Assembly: GCF_042665095.1 (NCBI RefSeq)
Contig: NZ_JBHTBV010000008.1
DNA length: 64,000 nt
Direction: 5' to 3' (one strand)
DNA from: Gordonibacter pamelaeae
GTDB taxonomy: Bacteria; Actinomycetota; Coriobacteriia; Coriobacteriales; Eggerthellaceae
Position 1 is the first letter of the stretch. Every line of letters starts with the position of its first letter. Under the pieces are notes generated by a model. It was not told the origin of the DNA. It ran no database searches and saw nothing but the letters and a program-made list of their open reading frames with translations. The position numbers were made by a program, and so were the translations under genes. Positions 15,080 to 24,160 of this stretch are shown piece by piece.

Positions 15080-16345
15080 TTAGCGTGTTCTCGCGCGCAC
15101 GACATAATTCAGCCTGACGGCGCAGGCGCACGCGGCGAGGGCGAGGACGGCTCCCGCGGGGCCGAGCCAGGCGTAGGTGCCCTTCTGGGCCAGCAGCGCG
15201 CCGCCCACCAATGAGCCTGCGGCGATGCCGATGTTGTAGAACGTGGGGTTCAGCGACGAGGCGAAGTTGAGCGCCTGCGGATAGGCCTCCTCGGCCACCT
15301 CCATGAACAGCACCTGCACCTGGGAGTTGTGCAGCGCAGTGACATAGGCGATGGCCAGGCAATTGGCGATGCTCGCAACGGGCCCCGCCGACGTCGTGGC
15401 TGGCAGCACGGCTAAGAGCGCTGCGAGCACTCCGTAGACTGCCGGCAGCGCGCGCTGCCCCCAGCGGTCGGCCACGACGCCCGCCGAGAGGTTCGAGAGT
15501 ATCGCCATGGCGCCGTAGGCGGCCAGCGCCAGCGGCAACGCGGCCTCGGGCACGCCGATCACCTGCACGAGCAGGGGGTTCAGGTAGGTGTAGTACACGT
15601 AGAGCCCCGCCATGGACAGCAGGATCTGCGACGCGTTCAGCCGCACGCGCGCGTCCTTGAAAACGGCCAGCTGCGATAGCAGGAAGGCTGCGGGGCCGGT
15701 GTCGCGGGGGCGGCCGGCTTCCGCTCTTCGCGCGGCTGCGTCGGCGGCCGGCGCGCCCTTCGCCCCGTCGTGCGGCAGGACGCGCACGAGAACCGAGATC
15801 GTCGCCGCCAGAAGCGCGCAGATAACCCAGAAGGCCGCATGCCATCCGAGCGCCTGCGCGATGGCGGTGCCAAGGGGAACTCCCAGCACCGACGCCACGC
15901 TGAACCCCGCGAAGATGATCGCGATGACCTTCGGGCGCGCGCCCGGCGCGGCGATGTCGGCCACGAAGGTCATCGACACGGTGCAGGCAGCGCCCGAAAC
16001 GCTGGCCGTGAGAACGCGCGCGACCATGAGCACCTCGTAGGTGGGGGCGAGGGCGGTGGCCACGTTGCCGATCGCGAAGACGGCGCACAAGGACATGAGC
16101 AACCGGAACTTCGGCACGCGCGCGGTGGCGATGGCCAGCACAGGCGTGCCGATGGCGTACACGCCCGCGAAAAGTCCCACGAGATTGCCCACGAGCGTGA
16201 TGTCGACCGCGAGCGAGCCCGCAATGTCGGGCAGGATGCCCACCACGATGAACTCGCTGCACCCCAGCGCGAAGCTGAGGGTGGTCAGCGCGATAACGGG
16301 CAGCGACACTATGCCTTGCCGGGTGTTTTCCTTTGTACGTGCCAC
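15080..16345 (-). CDS. MFS transporter, AraJ/drug-efflux type
   Basis: About 421 residues with twelve predicted membrane segments place it in the major facilitator superfamily. The N-terminus (LPVIALTTLSFALGCSEFIVVGILP) and the loop 2-3 region resemble sugar-efflux and drug-efflux DHA1 members such as AraJ. A long hydrophilic central loop rich in Ala, Arg and Asp joins the two halves. I chose GTG 16345 after GGAGGGAG; a TTG at 16369 would add eight residues. It is divergent from an AraC-type regulator with about 115 bp between starts, so that regulator probably controls it. The substrate is not predictable. Confidence 0.85.
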   Translation of the reverse strand: MARTKENTRQGIVSLPVIALTTLSFALGCSEFIVVGILPDIAGSLAVDITLVGNLVGLFAGVYAIGTPVLAIATARVPKFRLLMSLCAVFAIGNVATALAPTYEVLMVARVLTASVSGAACTVSMTFVADIAAPGARPKVIAIIFAGFSVASVLGVPLGTAIAQALGWHAAFWVICALLAATISVLVRVLPHDGAKGAPAADAAARRAEAGRPRDTGPAAFLLSQLAVFKDARVRLNASQILLSMAGLYVYYTYLNPLLVQVIGVPEAALPLALAAYGAMAILSNLSAGVVADRWGQRALPAVYGVLAALLAVLPATTSAGPVASIANCLAIAYVTALHNSQVQVLFMEVAEEAYPQALNFASSLNPTFYNIGIAAGSLVGGALLAQKGTYAWLGPAGAVLALAACACAVRLNYVVRARTR

Positions 16346-16459
16346 GACGCTCCCTCCTCTTCCGACCAACCTCGTATGGTATGCTTCATCCTGTTCGAAA
16401 GCAGCGCCGAAAGTTCAGGTGCGCGTGTCGAATCATCGGATCGGGCAAGGAGGCGTGCT

Positions 16460-17416
16460 GTGGGAAGGGTCGAGGACGCAATCGGCGCGTTGAAGCTCGA
16501 GTACCCCACGCTCGACTTCTCCTATCGCGACTTCCCCCTGGGCGAGCCGGGCGAGAAGATGTTCACGTGGCCGGGGCCTCCCGACGAGGACGTCGTGATC
16601 GTCGTGCACCAGTGCTCGGGCGTGCGCGAGCTGTTCCACCGCCACGACTTCTTCTACTTCAACTACACCTACTGCGGCTCCTACGACTCTCTGAGCCAGC
16701 GCTACGACAACGTGGTGACCATCCGCGAGGGCGAGCTGTACGCCGGCCAGCCGTCCGCGGGCCACGCCCTGCTCGTGCACGACGACGCGGACACCACCAT
16801 CATCGGCATGCTCGTGAAGAAGGAGGCGTTCTTCCGGTCGTTCCTTCCGCTGCTGTCCTCCGACTCGGGCTTCCTGCGTTTCCTGCTCGATCCGTCCACC
16901 GACTGCTTCGCCGACGAGTTCATCCACTTCAAGCTGGAGGACCAGTGCACGGCGCGCGCCTTGTTCGAGATGATGGCGGTGGAGTACGCCAACAGGCGCG
17001 AGGACACCCAGGACGTGCTCAAGCCCCTCGCCCTGGCGCTGCTCATGCAGGTGGCGCGGCAGTATGCGGACGACGAGCGCGCGGACGCCGCGCCGGTCGG
17101 GACGGCGGAGCTCATGGTGCGCTACCTGGGCGAGCACGTGGACACGGTGACGTTGAGCGCGCTCGCCGCGCGCTTCTCCTACCACCCCAACTACGTGTCC
17201 ACGCTGCTACGCCAGGAAACGGGCAAAACCTTCTCCGAGCTGCTATTGAAGCAGCGCATGGATCGGGCGGCCATCCTGTTGAAGGGCACCGACCTGTCCG
17301 TGGCCGAAGTGGCGCGGACGCTCGGCTACCTGAACACCTCCAACTTTCACAAGGCCTTCCGCGCGCACTATGGCATGACGCCGCGCGCGTACTGCGATCT
17401 CGCTTGCTCGGAATGA
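16460..17416 (+). CDS. AraC family transcriptional regulator
   Basis: The 318-residue protein ends in a double helix-turn-helix AraC/XylS domain (about residues 220-315): TLSALAARFSYHPNYVSTLL is the first HTH and SVAEVARTLGYLNTSNFHKAF the second, with FRAHYGMTPRAY closing the signature. The N-terminal ~200 residues form a possible cupin-like effector domain (HHDFFYFNYTYCGSY is part of it). GTG 16460 follows AAGGAGG at a good distance; ATG 16376 in frame is an alternative. It is divergent from the MFS exporter and likely senses the exporter's substrate. Confidence 0.88.
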   Translation: MGRVEDAIGALKLEYPTLDFSYRDFPLGEPGEKMFTWPGPPDEDVVIVVHQCSGVRELFHRHDFFYFNYTYCGSYDSLSQRYDNVVTIREGELYAGQPSAGHALLVHDDADTTIIGMLVKKEAFFRSFLPLLSSDSGFLRFLLDPSTDCFADEFIHFKLEDQCTARALFEMMAVEYANRREDTQDVLKPLALALLMQVARQYADDERADAAPVGTAELMVRYLGEHVDTVTLSALAARFSYHPNYVSTLLRQETGKTFSELLLKQRMDRAAILLKGTDLSVAEVARTLGYLNTSNFHKAFRAHYGMTPRAYCDLACSE

Positions 17417-17608
17417 GCGCGCCTCCGGGCGACAGCCCTTCAAAGGCATGCCCGGCTGCCGGCGCCGGGGGGGCCGCGTGTCGGCGGGCGCGCCGCGAGA
17501 AGGGGGTCCTCGGTTTCGGCGGGACCTGGGATCGGAAACCGGATAGCAAAAAATTTCTCCATTCCGCAAAACTTATGCTATACTTTAAAGTTTTTTCGAA
17601 CAGGCATC

Positions 17609-17639
17609 AAAAAAGCCGCCTCCCGAGGGGGAGGCGGCT
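17609..17639 (-). terminator. Terminator of tRNA-Arg
   Basis: On the minus strand the 11-bp stem AGCCGCCTCCC/GGGAGGCGGCT has a 4-base loop and a six-T run. It sits 10 bp past the tRNA 3' end. Confidence 0.85.
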
Positions 17640-17648
17640 GGCGATTCC

Positions 17649-17724
17649 TGGTGCGCCCGGCAGGACTCGAACCTGCAACCGACGGATTAGAAGTCCGTTG
17701 CTCTATCCATTGAGCCACGAGCGC
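17649..17724 (-). tRNA. tRNA-Arg (anticodon TCT)
   Basis: Reading the minus strand, acceptor GCGCTCG pairs with CGGGCGC, the anticodon loop is CTTCTAA, and CCA is encoded. TATAAT on the minus strand (17743-17748) is a likely -10 element. Confidence 0.96.
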
Positions 17725-18260
17725 GTTTGCTTCGGCATCGGTATTATACCGTAAAATGCGCGTGTGCATCCTGCGGAGCCGAGAAAGGCCGACGAAGCGC
17801 CCTCTACGGAGAAACCGCACGTGAAAACCTCGTTTCATGCGTGTTTCGACGAGCGGCCGAGCAGGAGCCCCCGCCGTGACCGCCCAGCGGGCGGCCCATC
17901 GATGAGCCGTTTGCGCTAAGAATGCATCTTTGGCCTTGTTTATGCACTCCCATTTATCAGCGTGCCGCGGGGTGGGGGGCGCCCGTCCCGCAACCGGGCC
18001 GAAAAAGCGCCGTTCCGTTCGATTTACCGCTCCGTCGCAGTAAAGTGTATGTGAAGGAATTGTGAATAAAAGGTCATCTAAAAGCAACCGTTCACCGAAA
18101 AAGCACCCGATATCAAACGGGGTCCGGTTTTGTTGCGAAATTGTGGTTGCAATTCGAATCGAACCGTGCGATTTTGGGGTCATCGAGCGGGCAGACGGTG
18201 CGCAACGGATGCCCTCGAGGCCGAAAATCTGGAAAATGCATAAAGAAAAGGAGGGTTGCA
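17725..18260 (+). promoter_or_regulatory. Long leader/regulatory region upstream of arcA
   Basis: No gene is supported in these 536 bases. The right half is visibly AT-richer and should hold the arcA promoter and its control sites. TGTGAATAAAAGG near 18060 and the small dyad ATTG...CAAT near 18140-18154 are candidate regulator sites. They do not match a clean ArgR or FNR box. AAGGAGGG just before 18261 is the arcA ribosome site. Confidence 0.4.
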
Positions 18261-19478
18261 ATGGCTGGTGTCAACGTTAAAAGCGAGATCAAGCCTTTAA
18301 AGCGAGTCCTGCTGCACCGCCCGGGTAACGAGCTTCTGAACCTGACGCCGAACACGCTCGAAGAGCTGCTGTTCGACGACATCCCGTTCTTGAAGGTCGC
18401 CCAGGAGGAGCATGACGCGTTCGCCCAGGCTCTGCGCGACAACGGCGTGGAGGTCGTGTACCTCGAGGACCTCATGACCGAGGTGCTCGACCAGAACCCC
18501 GACGTGCGCGAGACTTTCCTGAAGCAGTTCATCGAGGAAGCCGGCATCCGCACCGACCGCTACCAGAAGATCATCTTCGACTACCTGAACGACAACTATC
18601 CCGAGAACAAGGACCTCGTGCTGAAGACGATGGAGGGCATCAACCTCACCGAGCTCCACACCGACAAGTCCAACTCCCTGGTCGACCTCGTGTCCGAGGC
18701 CTCCAAGATGGTCGTTGCCCCCATGCCGAACCTGTACTTCACGCGCGACAACTTCGCCATGATCGGCAACGGCGTGTCCATCAACCGCATGTACTCCGTC
18801 ACGCGCAACCGCGAGACCATCTACGGCGAGTACATCTTCAAGTACCATCCGGACTTCAAGGACGTCCCCCAGTACTACAGCCGCTACAACACGTTCCACA
18901 TCGAGGGCGGCGACATCCTCAACATCAACGACCACGTGCTCGCTGTGGGCATCTCGCAGCGCACCGAGCCCGATGCCATCGACGCGTTGGCGCATAACAT
19001 CTTCAACGACGAGACCAGCCCCATCGACACCATCCTGGCGTTCAACATCCCGAACAACCGCGCCATGATGCACCTCGACACGGTGTTCACCCAGATCGAC
19101 ACGGACAAGTTCACCATCCACCCGGGCATCATGGGCCCGCTGACCGTGTTCGAGATCACCCCCGAGGGCGACGGCATCAAGGTCAAGGAGATGACCGGCA
19201 AGCTCGAGGACATCCTCGAGAAGTACGTCGGCGTGCCGGTTGAGCTCATCCCCTGCGGCGGCGGCGACCGTATCGCGGCCGAGCGCGAGCAGTGGAACGA
19301 CGGCTCCAACACGCTGTGCATCGCTCCGGGCACCGTCGTGGTGTACGAGCGCAACGACGTGACGAACAAGGTGCTCGAGGAGAAGGGCATCAAGCTCGTC
19401 GTGATCCCCTCCGCCGAGCTCTCCCGCGGCCGTGGCGGCCCACGCTGCATGAGCATGCCCATCTGGCGCGAGGACTAG
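18261..19478 (+). CDS. arcA: Arginine deiminase
   Basis: ArcA hydrolyses arginine to citrulline and ammonia, the first step of the arginine deiminase pathway. The 405-residue protein has the family blocks: PLKRVLLHRPG near the N-terminus, NLYFTRDNFAMIGNGV, FHIEGGDILNIN, and the C-terminal GGPRCMSMP with the nucleophilic cysteine at 396. The length is standard. ATG 18261 follows AAGGAGGG. It heads the order arcA-argF-arcC-transporter, with 177 bp to argF containing short GC-rich dyads but no clear T-run, so read-through is likely. Confidence 0.98.
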   Translation: MAGVNVKSEIKPLKRVLLHRPGNELLNLTPNTLEELLFDDIPFLKVAQEEHDAFAQALRDNGVEVVYLEDLMTEVLDQNPDVRETFLKQFIEEAGIRTDRYQKIIFDYLNDNYPENKDLVLKTMEGINLTELHTDKSNSLVDLVSEASKMVVAPMPNLYFTRDNFAMIGNGVSINRMYSVTRNRETIYGEYIFKYHPDFKDVPQYYSRYNTFHIEGGDILNINDHVLAVGISQRTEPDAIDALAHNIFNDETSPIDTILAFNIPNNRAMMHLDTVFTQIDTDKFTIHPGIMGPLTVFEITPEGDGIKVKEMTGKLEDILEKYVGVPVELIPCGGGDRIAAEREQWNDGSNTLCIAPGTVVVYERNDVTNKVLEEKGIKLVVIPSAELSRGRGGPRCMSMPIWRED

Positions 19479-19655
19479 CGGCGCCGGGCCCGGGCGCACC
19501 GGGCCGCAACCCTTTGTCTTTCCAGCAGAGAGGGGAGTCCCGGGCGGGTTCCCCTCGAAGGCTGAAAGAGGCAGGCGGTTTCAAACTTGGCGACGCCTGC
19601 CTGCACGGTTCACACGTAGGAAAAACTTGGCAAAGAACGACGAAAGGAATGAATC

Positions 19656-20651
19656 ATGCCCACGAGCCTGAGCGGACGCAACTTCCTGAAGCTGCTGGAT
19701 TTCACGCCTGACGAGATCCGCTACCTCATCAAGCTGTCCAAGGAGTTCAAGAACCTGAAATTGACGGGTACCCCCCATCGCTACCTCGAAGGCAAGAACA
19801 TCGTCCTGCTGTTCGAGAAGACCTCCACCCGCACGCGCTGCGCGTTCGAGGTGGGCGGCATGGACCTCGGCATGGGCGTCACCTACCTCGATCCCGGCAG
19901 CTCCCAGATGGGCAAGAAGGAGTCCATCGAGGACACCGCCCGCGTGCTCGGCCGCATGTACGACGGCATCGAGTACCGCGGCTTCTCCCAGGAGATCGTC
20001 GAGGACCTGGCCGCCAACGCCGGCGTGCCGGTGTGGAACGGCCTGACCACCGAGTTCCATCCCACGCAGATGATCGCCGACATGCTGACGGTCGAGGAGA
20101 ACTTCCCGCAGGGCCTCAAGGGCCTGAAGTTCGTGTTCATGGGCGACGCCGAGAACAACGTGGCGAACTCGCTCATGGTCGTGTGCGCGAAGCTGGGCCT
20201 GCACTTCGTGGCCTGCGGCCCCGAGGCCCGTATGCCGAAGGCCGATCTCGTGGCCCAGTGCCGCGAGGTTGCCGCCGAGACCGGCGCCACCATCACGCTG
20301 ACCGAGGACGTGAAGGAGGCCTGCACGGGCGCCAACGTCATCTACACCGACATCTGGGTGTCCATGGGCGAGCCGGCCGAGCTCTGGGCCGAGCGCATCA
20401 AGCTCTTGGAGCCCTACCGCGTGACGAAGGAAGTCATGGCCATGGCCTCCCCGGACGCCATCTTCATGCACTGCCTGCCGTCGTTCCACGACACCAAGAC
20501 CACCATCGGCGCCGAGATCGCCGAGCAGTTCGGCGTGACCGAGATGGAGGTCGAGGACGCGGTGTTCGAGTCCACGCAGTCCAAGGTGTTCGACGAGGCC
20601 GAGAACCGCATGCACACCATCAAGGCCGTCATGTACGCCACGCTCTCCTAA
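19656..20651 (+). CDS. argF: Ornithine carbamoyltransferase (catabolic, ADI cluster)
   Basis: In the arginine deiminase pathway this enzyme phosphorolyses citrulline to ornithine and carbamoyl phosphate (often named arcB). The 331-residue protein has the carbamoyl-phosphate motif STRTR at 57-61, HPTQ at 135-138, the SMG loop (SMGEP) at 236-240 and HCLP at 272-275, which binds ornithine. ACGAAAGGA precedes the ATG. It lies between arcA and arcC, 27 bp before arcC, which supports the catabolic role. The same enzyme could work anabolically, and no other arg biosynthetic genes are in the window. Confidence 0.96.
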   Translation: MPTSLSGRNFLKLLDFTPDEIRYLIKLSKEFKNLKLTGTPHRYLEGKNIVLLFEKTSTRTRCAFEVGGMDLGMGVTYLDPGSSQMGKKESIEDTARVLGRMYDGIEYRGFSQEIVEDLAANAGVPVWNGLTTEFHPTQMIADMLTVEENFPQGLKGLKFVFMGDAENNVANSLMVVCAKLGLHFVACGPEARMPKADLVAQCREVAAETGATITLTEDVKEACTGANVIYTDIWVSMGEPAELWAERIKLLEPYRVTKEVMAMASPDAIFMHCLPSFHDTKTTIGAEIAEQFGVTEMEVEDAVFESTQSKVFDEAENRMHTIKAVMYATLS

Positions 20652-20678
20652 GCACGAGCCGGAGAAAGGAGACGAACT

Positions 20679-21632
20679 ATGGCATACCAGAAAGGCGAAG
20701 GCAAGTCCGTGGTCATTGCGCTCGGCGGCAACGCCCTGGGCAACACGCCCCAGGAGCAGCTGGAGCTGGTGAAGAACACGGCCGAGCACATCGTGGACAT
20801 GGTGGCCGAGGGCATCAACGTCGTGGTCTCCCACGGCAACGGCCCGCAGGTCGGCATGATCAACAACGCGTTCGACTACGCCTCCACGCATGACGGCAAG
20901 ACGCCGGCCATGCCGTTCCCCGAGTGCGGCGCCATGAGCCAGGGCTACATCGGCTACCAGCTGTCGCAGGCAATCCTGAACGACATGAAGCGCCGCGGCA
21001 TCATGCGCTCCACGGCCTGCGTCGTGACGCAGACGGTCGTCTACCCGGAGGACCCGGCGTTCCAGAACCCGACGAAGCCCGTGGGCGCCTTCCTTACCGA
21101 GGAAGAGGCCATGAAGCGCGCCGAGGAGACCGGCTACACCTACAAGGAAGACGCCGGCCGCGGCTGGCGCCAGGTGGTGGCCTCCCCGAAGCCGCAGCGC
21201 ATCGTGGAGTTCGACGCCATCAAGGATCTCATGGACGACGGCTACATCGTGATCTCCACGGGTGGCGGCGGCGTTCCGGTCATCGAGAAGGACGACAGCT
21301 ACCATGGCGTGCCGGCCGTCATCGACAAGGACCGTTCCAGCGCCAAGCTGGCCGCCGACTTCAAGGCCGACATGCTGGTCATCCTCACGGCCGTGGAGAA
21401 GGTGTGCATCAACTTCAACACGCCCGAGCAGCAGGAGCTCAACTCCATGACGGTCGCCGAGGCTCAGAAGTACATCGAGGAGGGCCAGTTCGCGCCCGGC
21501 TCGATGCTGCCGAAGGTCGAGGCCTGCATCGAGTTCGTGCAGCAGCATCCCGAGGGCAAGGCGCTCATCACCTCGCTCGAGTGCGCTGCCGACGGCTTGA
21601 AGGGCAAGACGGGCACGGTCATCACGGCCTAG
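20679..21632 (+). CDS. arcC: Carbamate kinase
   Basis: ArcC transfers the phosphate of carbamoyl phosphate to ADP, giving the ATP yield of the pathway plus ammonia and CO2. The 317-residue protein shows VVIALGGNALG at the N-terminus, VVVSHGNGPQVGMI, the STGGGGVPV segment and DKDRSSAKLA, all typical. AGAAAGGAGAC precedes the ATG. It starts 27 bp after argF and is followed by two strong hairpins before the transporter gene. Confidence 0.97.
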   Translation: MAYQKGEGKSVVIALGGNALGNTPQEQLELVKNTAEHIVDMVAEGINVVVSHGNGPQVGMINNAFDYASTHDGKTPAMPFPECGAMSQGYIGYQLSQAILNDMKRRGIMRSTACVVTQTVVYPEDPAFQNPTKPVGAFLTEEEAMKRAEETGYTYKEDAGRGWRQVVASPKPQRIVEFDAIKDLMDDGYIVISTGGGGVPVIEKDDSYHGVPAVIDKDRSSAKLAADFKADMLVILTAVEKVCINFNTPEQQELNSMTVAEAQKYIEEGQFAPGSMLPKVEACIEFVQQHPEGKALITSLECAADGLKGKTGTVITA

Positions 21633-21641
21633 TGTTCTACC

Positions 21642-21676
21642 TGCGGCGGCGGACGCGCGAGCGTCTCGCCGCCGCA
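21642..21676 (+). terminator. Strong hairpin between arcC and the transporter
   Basis: TGCGGCGGCG pairs with CGCCGCCGCA and an inner GACGC/GCGTC pair extends the stem to about 15 bp with one bulge. No T-run follows. It may protect the 3' end of the arcA-argF-arcC message or attenuate read-through. Confidence 0.5.
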
Positions 21677-21688
21677 TGGGGGTATCCG

Positions 21689-21723
21689 CGTGCCGGGCGG
21701 TTATGCTTCCGGCCGGCACGTTT
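21689..21723 (+). terminator. Second hairpin before the transporter
   Basis: CGTGCCGG (21689-21696) and CCGGCACG (21713-21720) are followed by TTTAAG. It is a weak terminator or attenuator candidate. Confidence 0.45.
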
Positions 21724-21782
21724 AAGAGATTTCTCGTTCGCCAAACGTATTCACCTCGATCCTCTTCAAAGGAGGGGTTCTC

Positions 21783-23405
21783 ATGACCGAGAAAACGAAG
21801 GAAAAAAGCAAAAAGAAGCGATCTATATCTTCATTCACCATTTTGCTCATCATGCTCGTTGCACTTGCTCTGATCACGGTGGCCATGTCTTTTGCCGGTG
21901 TTGAGGGAGTCGAGGGCGCAACCATCGCCAACGTGGCGACGGCACCCGTCAAGGGCTTCACCGATGCGCTTCCCGTGTGCCTGTTCGTGCTGATCCTGGG
22001 TGGTTTCCTGGGTATCGTGACCGAGACGGGCGCGCTGGATGCCGGCATCGCCGCACTGGTGAAGAAGCTCAAGGGCAACGAACTCGTGCTCATACCGATC
22101 CTGATGTTCATCTTCTCCATCGGCGGTACGACGTACGGCATGTGCGAGGAAACGGTCCCGTTCTACCTGCTGCTGGCGGCCACCATGGTGGCGGCCGGCT
22201 TCGACAGCGTCGTCGGCGCGGCGGTCGTCCTTCTGGGCGCCGGCTGCGGCGTGCTCGGCTCGACGGTCAACCCGTTCGCGGTCGGCGCGGCGGTCGACTC
22301 GCTGTCTGGCAGCGGCATCGTCATCAACCAGGGCACCATCATCATGCTCGGCGTGGTGCTGTGGCTCGTGACGCTGGTCATCTCCATCATCTTCGTCATG
22401 CGCTACGCGAAGAAGGTCAAGGCTAACAAGGGTTCCACCATCCTGTCGCTGCAGGAGCAGGAGACCATGAAGGCTGAGTTCGGCGAGGCGCAGCAGGAGG
22501 CGGTCGACGCCGAGGCCAACCCGAACGAGAAGCTCATGACGGGCCGCCAGAAGTGGGCGCTCATCGTGTTCGCGCTCACGTTCGTGGTCATGATCGTCGG
22601 CTTCATTCCGTGGGGCGACTTCGGCGTGGAGATCTTCGATGCCGGCGCTGCCACCGAGGAGGTCACGACGCAGGTCAGCGGCGACGATATCTCGGCGACA
22701 TGGGCCGATGCCGCAGATGCGGGCGCGACCGAGGGCGAGCTCACGTTCAACGGCGACGTGACCGGCACGGTCACGGCCGAGGAGCAGGTCTCCGAGGGCT
22801 GGTCCGCGTTCCTCACGGGCCTGCCGCTGGGGCAGTGGTACTTCGACGAGGCTTCCACCTGGTTCCTCATCATGGCGCTGATCATCGGCGTGGTGGGCGG
22901 CGTGTCCGAGAGCCGTTTCGTGAAGGCCTTCATCAACGGTGCGGCCGACATGATGAGCGTCGTGCTGATCATCGCGCTCGCCCGTTCCATCACGGTGCTC
23001 ATGGGCGAGACCGGTCTGGACATGTGGATCCTCAACAACGCGGCCAACGCGCTGAACGGCCTGTCGGCGATCATATTCGCTCCCATGTCGTTCCTGCTCT
23101 ACGTGGTGCTGTCGTTCCTCATCCCGTCGTCGTCCGGCATGGCCACGGTGTCCATGCCCATCATGGGCCCGCTGGCGAACTCGCTCGGCTTCTCGCCCGA
23201 CGTGATGATTATGATTTTCAGCGCCGGCAACGGCCTGGTGAACCTGTTCACCCCCACGTCCGGCGCCATCATGGGCGGCCTGGCGCTCGCCAAGGTGGAG
23301 TACTCCACGTGGCTGAAGTTCGGCGGCAAGCTGTTCATCGTGCTGGGCGTTGCCTGCATCATCATCCTCACTGCGGCGATGATGCTCATACCGGGCGCCG
23401 CGTAA
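21783..23405 (+). CDS. YfcC/DcuC-superfamily transporter, probable arginine-ornithine antiporter
   Basis: This 540-residue integral membrane protein of the YfcC family (ArcD/DcuC-like superfamily) has 12 or more helices. Family patterns include GGFLGIVTETGALDAG, GGTTYGMCEETVPFY and SSSGMATVSMPIMGPLA. A hydrophilic, acidic insert at about residues 285-335 (rich in Thr, Glu, Asp, Gly) interrupts the two halves and probably forms an external loop. Its position after arcA-argF-arcC suggests that it imports arginine in exchange for ornithine, replacing classical APC-type ArcD. That substrate is inference. AAAGGAGGG precedes the ATG, and a good terminator follows. Confidence 0.85.
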   Translation: MTEKTKEKSKKKRSISSFTILLIMLVALALITVAMSFAGVEGVEGATIANVATAPVKGFTDALPVCLFVLILGGFLGIVTETGALDAGIAALVKKLKGNELVLIPILMFIFSIGGTTYGMCEETVPFYLLLAATMVAAGFDSVVGAAVVLLGAGCGVLGSTVNPFAVGAAVDSLSGSGIVINQGTIIMLGVVLWLVTLVISIIFVMRYAKKVKANKGSTILSLQEQETMKAEFGEAQQEAVDAEANPNEKLMTGRQKWALIVFALTFVVMIVGFIPWGDFGVEIFDAGAATEEVTTQVSGDDISATWADAADAGATEGELTFNGDVTGTVTAEEQVSEGWSAFLTGLPLGQWYFDEASTWFLIMALIIGVVGGVSESRFVKAFINGAADMMSVVLIIALARSITVLMGETGLDMWILNNAANALNGLSAIIFAPMSFLLYVVLSFLIPSSSGMATVSMPIMGPLANSLGFSPDVMIMIFSAGNGLVNLFTPTSGAIMGGLALAKVEYSTWLKFGGKLFIVLGVACIIILTAAMMLIPGAA

Positions 23406-23453
23406 CGTCGGCTGCACTCGGCTGACGCATCGCACGCTCGCGACGCGCTTCGG

Positions 23454-23480
23454 AATCCCCCGCTTCGGCGGGGGATTTTT
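23454..23480 (+). terminator. Terminator of the arginine deiminase cluster
   Basis: AATCCCCCGC and GCGGGGGATT (10 bp) flank a TTCG tetraloop, followed by TTTCT. Confidence 0.9.
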
Positions 23481-23498
23481 CTGCTCGGGCCGTCCTTC

Positions 23499-23936
23499 CT
23501 ACAACGCCTTCCTCATCCAGATGTGCTCCACGTGCTCGTCCAGCTCGACGGGGCCGTACTGCTCGTAGCCGCGGCGCTCGTAGAACGGGGTCACGCGGCA
23601 CTGGGCGTGCAGGTGCATCTCCGTGGCCCCGGCTTCGCGCGCAAGGCGCTCGGTCTCGGCCAGCAGCGCCGCGCCGAGGCCGCCGCCGCGCGCCTCGGGC
23701 AGCACGGCCAGGCGGCCGAACACCCAACGGCCGGGCTCGTCGGGGTGCTCGGGGTCGGGGAACGTGCGAGCGCAGCCCGCGAGCGCGCCCTCGGCGTCGT
23801 AGAGGGTCACGTGGAGGGTGGCCGGGTGCTCGTCGAGGCTGTCGAACTCGTTCGCAAAGCCCTGCTCCTCCATGAACACGCGCGTGCGCACGATGCGCGC
23901 GTCCGCGAAGTTTCCCTGCTCGAACCGGTATTCCAT
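23499..23936 (-). CDS. GNAT family N-acetyltransferase
   Basis: The 145-residue protein has the GNAT fold: a strand ending WVFGRLAVLP followed by the acetyl-CoA pyrophosphate loop EARGGGLGAALL and a C-terminal FYERRGYEQYG segment. Overall it resembles the ElaA-like subgroup. The substrate is unknown. I chose ATG 23936, preceded by GGAAAGGAA; the frame extends 11 codons further without support. It converges with the arginine cluster and ends just past its terminator. Confidence 0.82.
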   Translation of the reverse strand: MEYRFEQGNFADARIVRTRVFMEEQGFANEFDSLDEHPATLHVTLYDAEGALAGCARTFPDPEHPDEPGRWVFGRLAVLPEARGGGLGAALLAETERLAREAGATEMHLHAQCRVTPFYERRGYEQYGPVELDEHVEHIWMRKAL

Positions 23937-24160
23937 GGCGTTTCCTTTCCGTAAGGTGCAGGCGTCCACGATACCACAGGGCGCACGGCGGACGGGGCGC
24001 GCTTAACCGAACCTGCTTTTTACGAGGTCATGTGTGCTTTTTCTGCATAAGGAGCCACGCCTGGTCCGGGAGGCGCCGCGCAGGTCCTCCGTGCGGGCAA
24101 AAGGTGGTAGAATCGATTGATATGCAACCGTTTGGATATCGAACAGGAAAGATGCGCACC

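Noticed and set aside
13527..16262. 911-codon open frame on the minus strand
   Set aside because: It runs through tRNA-Gly, a terminator, the glutaredoxin and the MFS gene in the wrong frame; composition is shadow-like.
18040..18160. ArgR or FNR box upstream of arcA
   Set aside because: TGTGAATAAAAGG and the ATTG/CAAT dyad are suggestive, but neither forms a convincing full site, so no regulator was assigned.
19581..21719. 712-codon minus-strand frame opposite argF and arcC
   Set aside because: It is antisense to two enzymes with all catalytic motifs and is His/Gly/Leu-biased.
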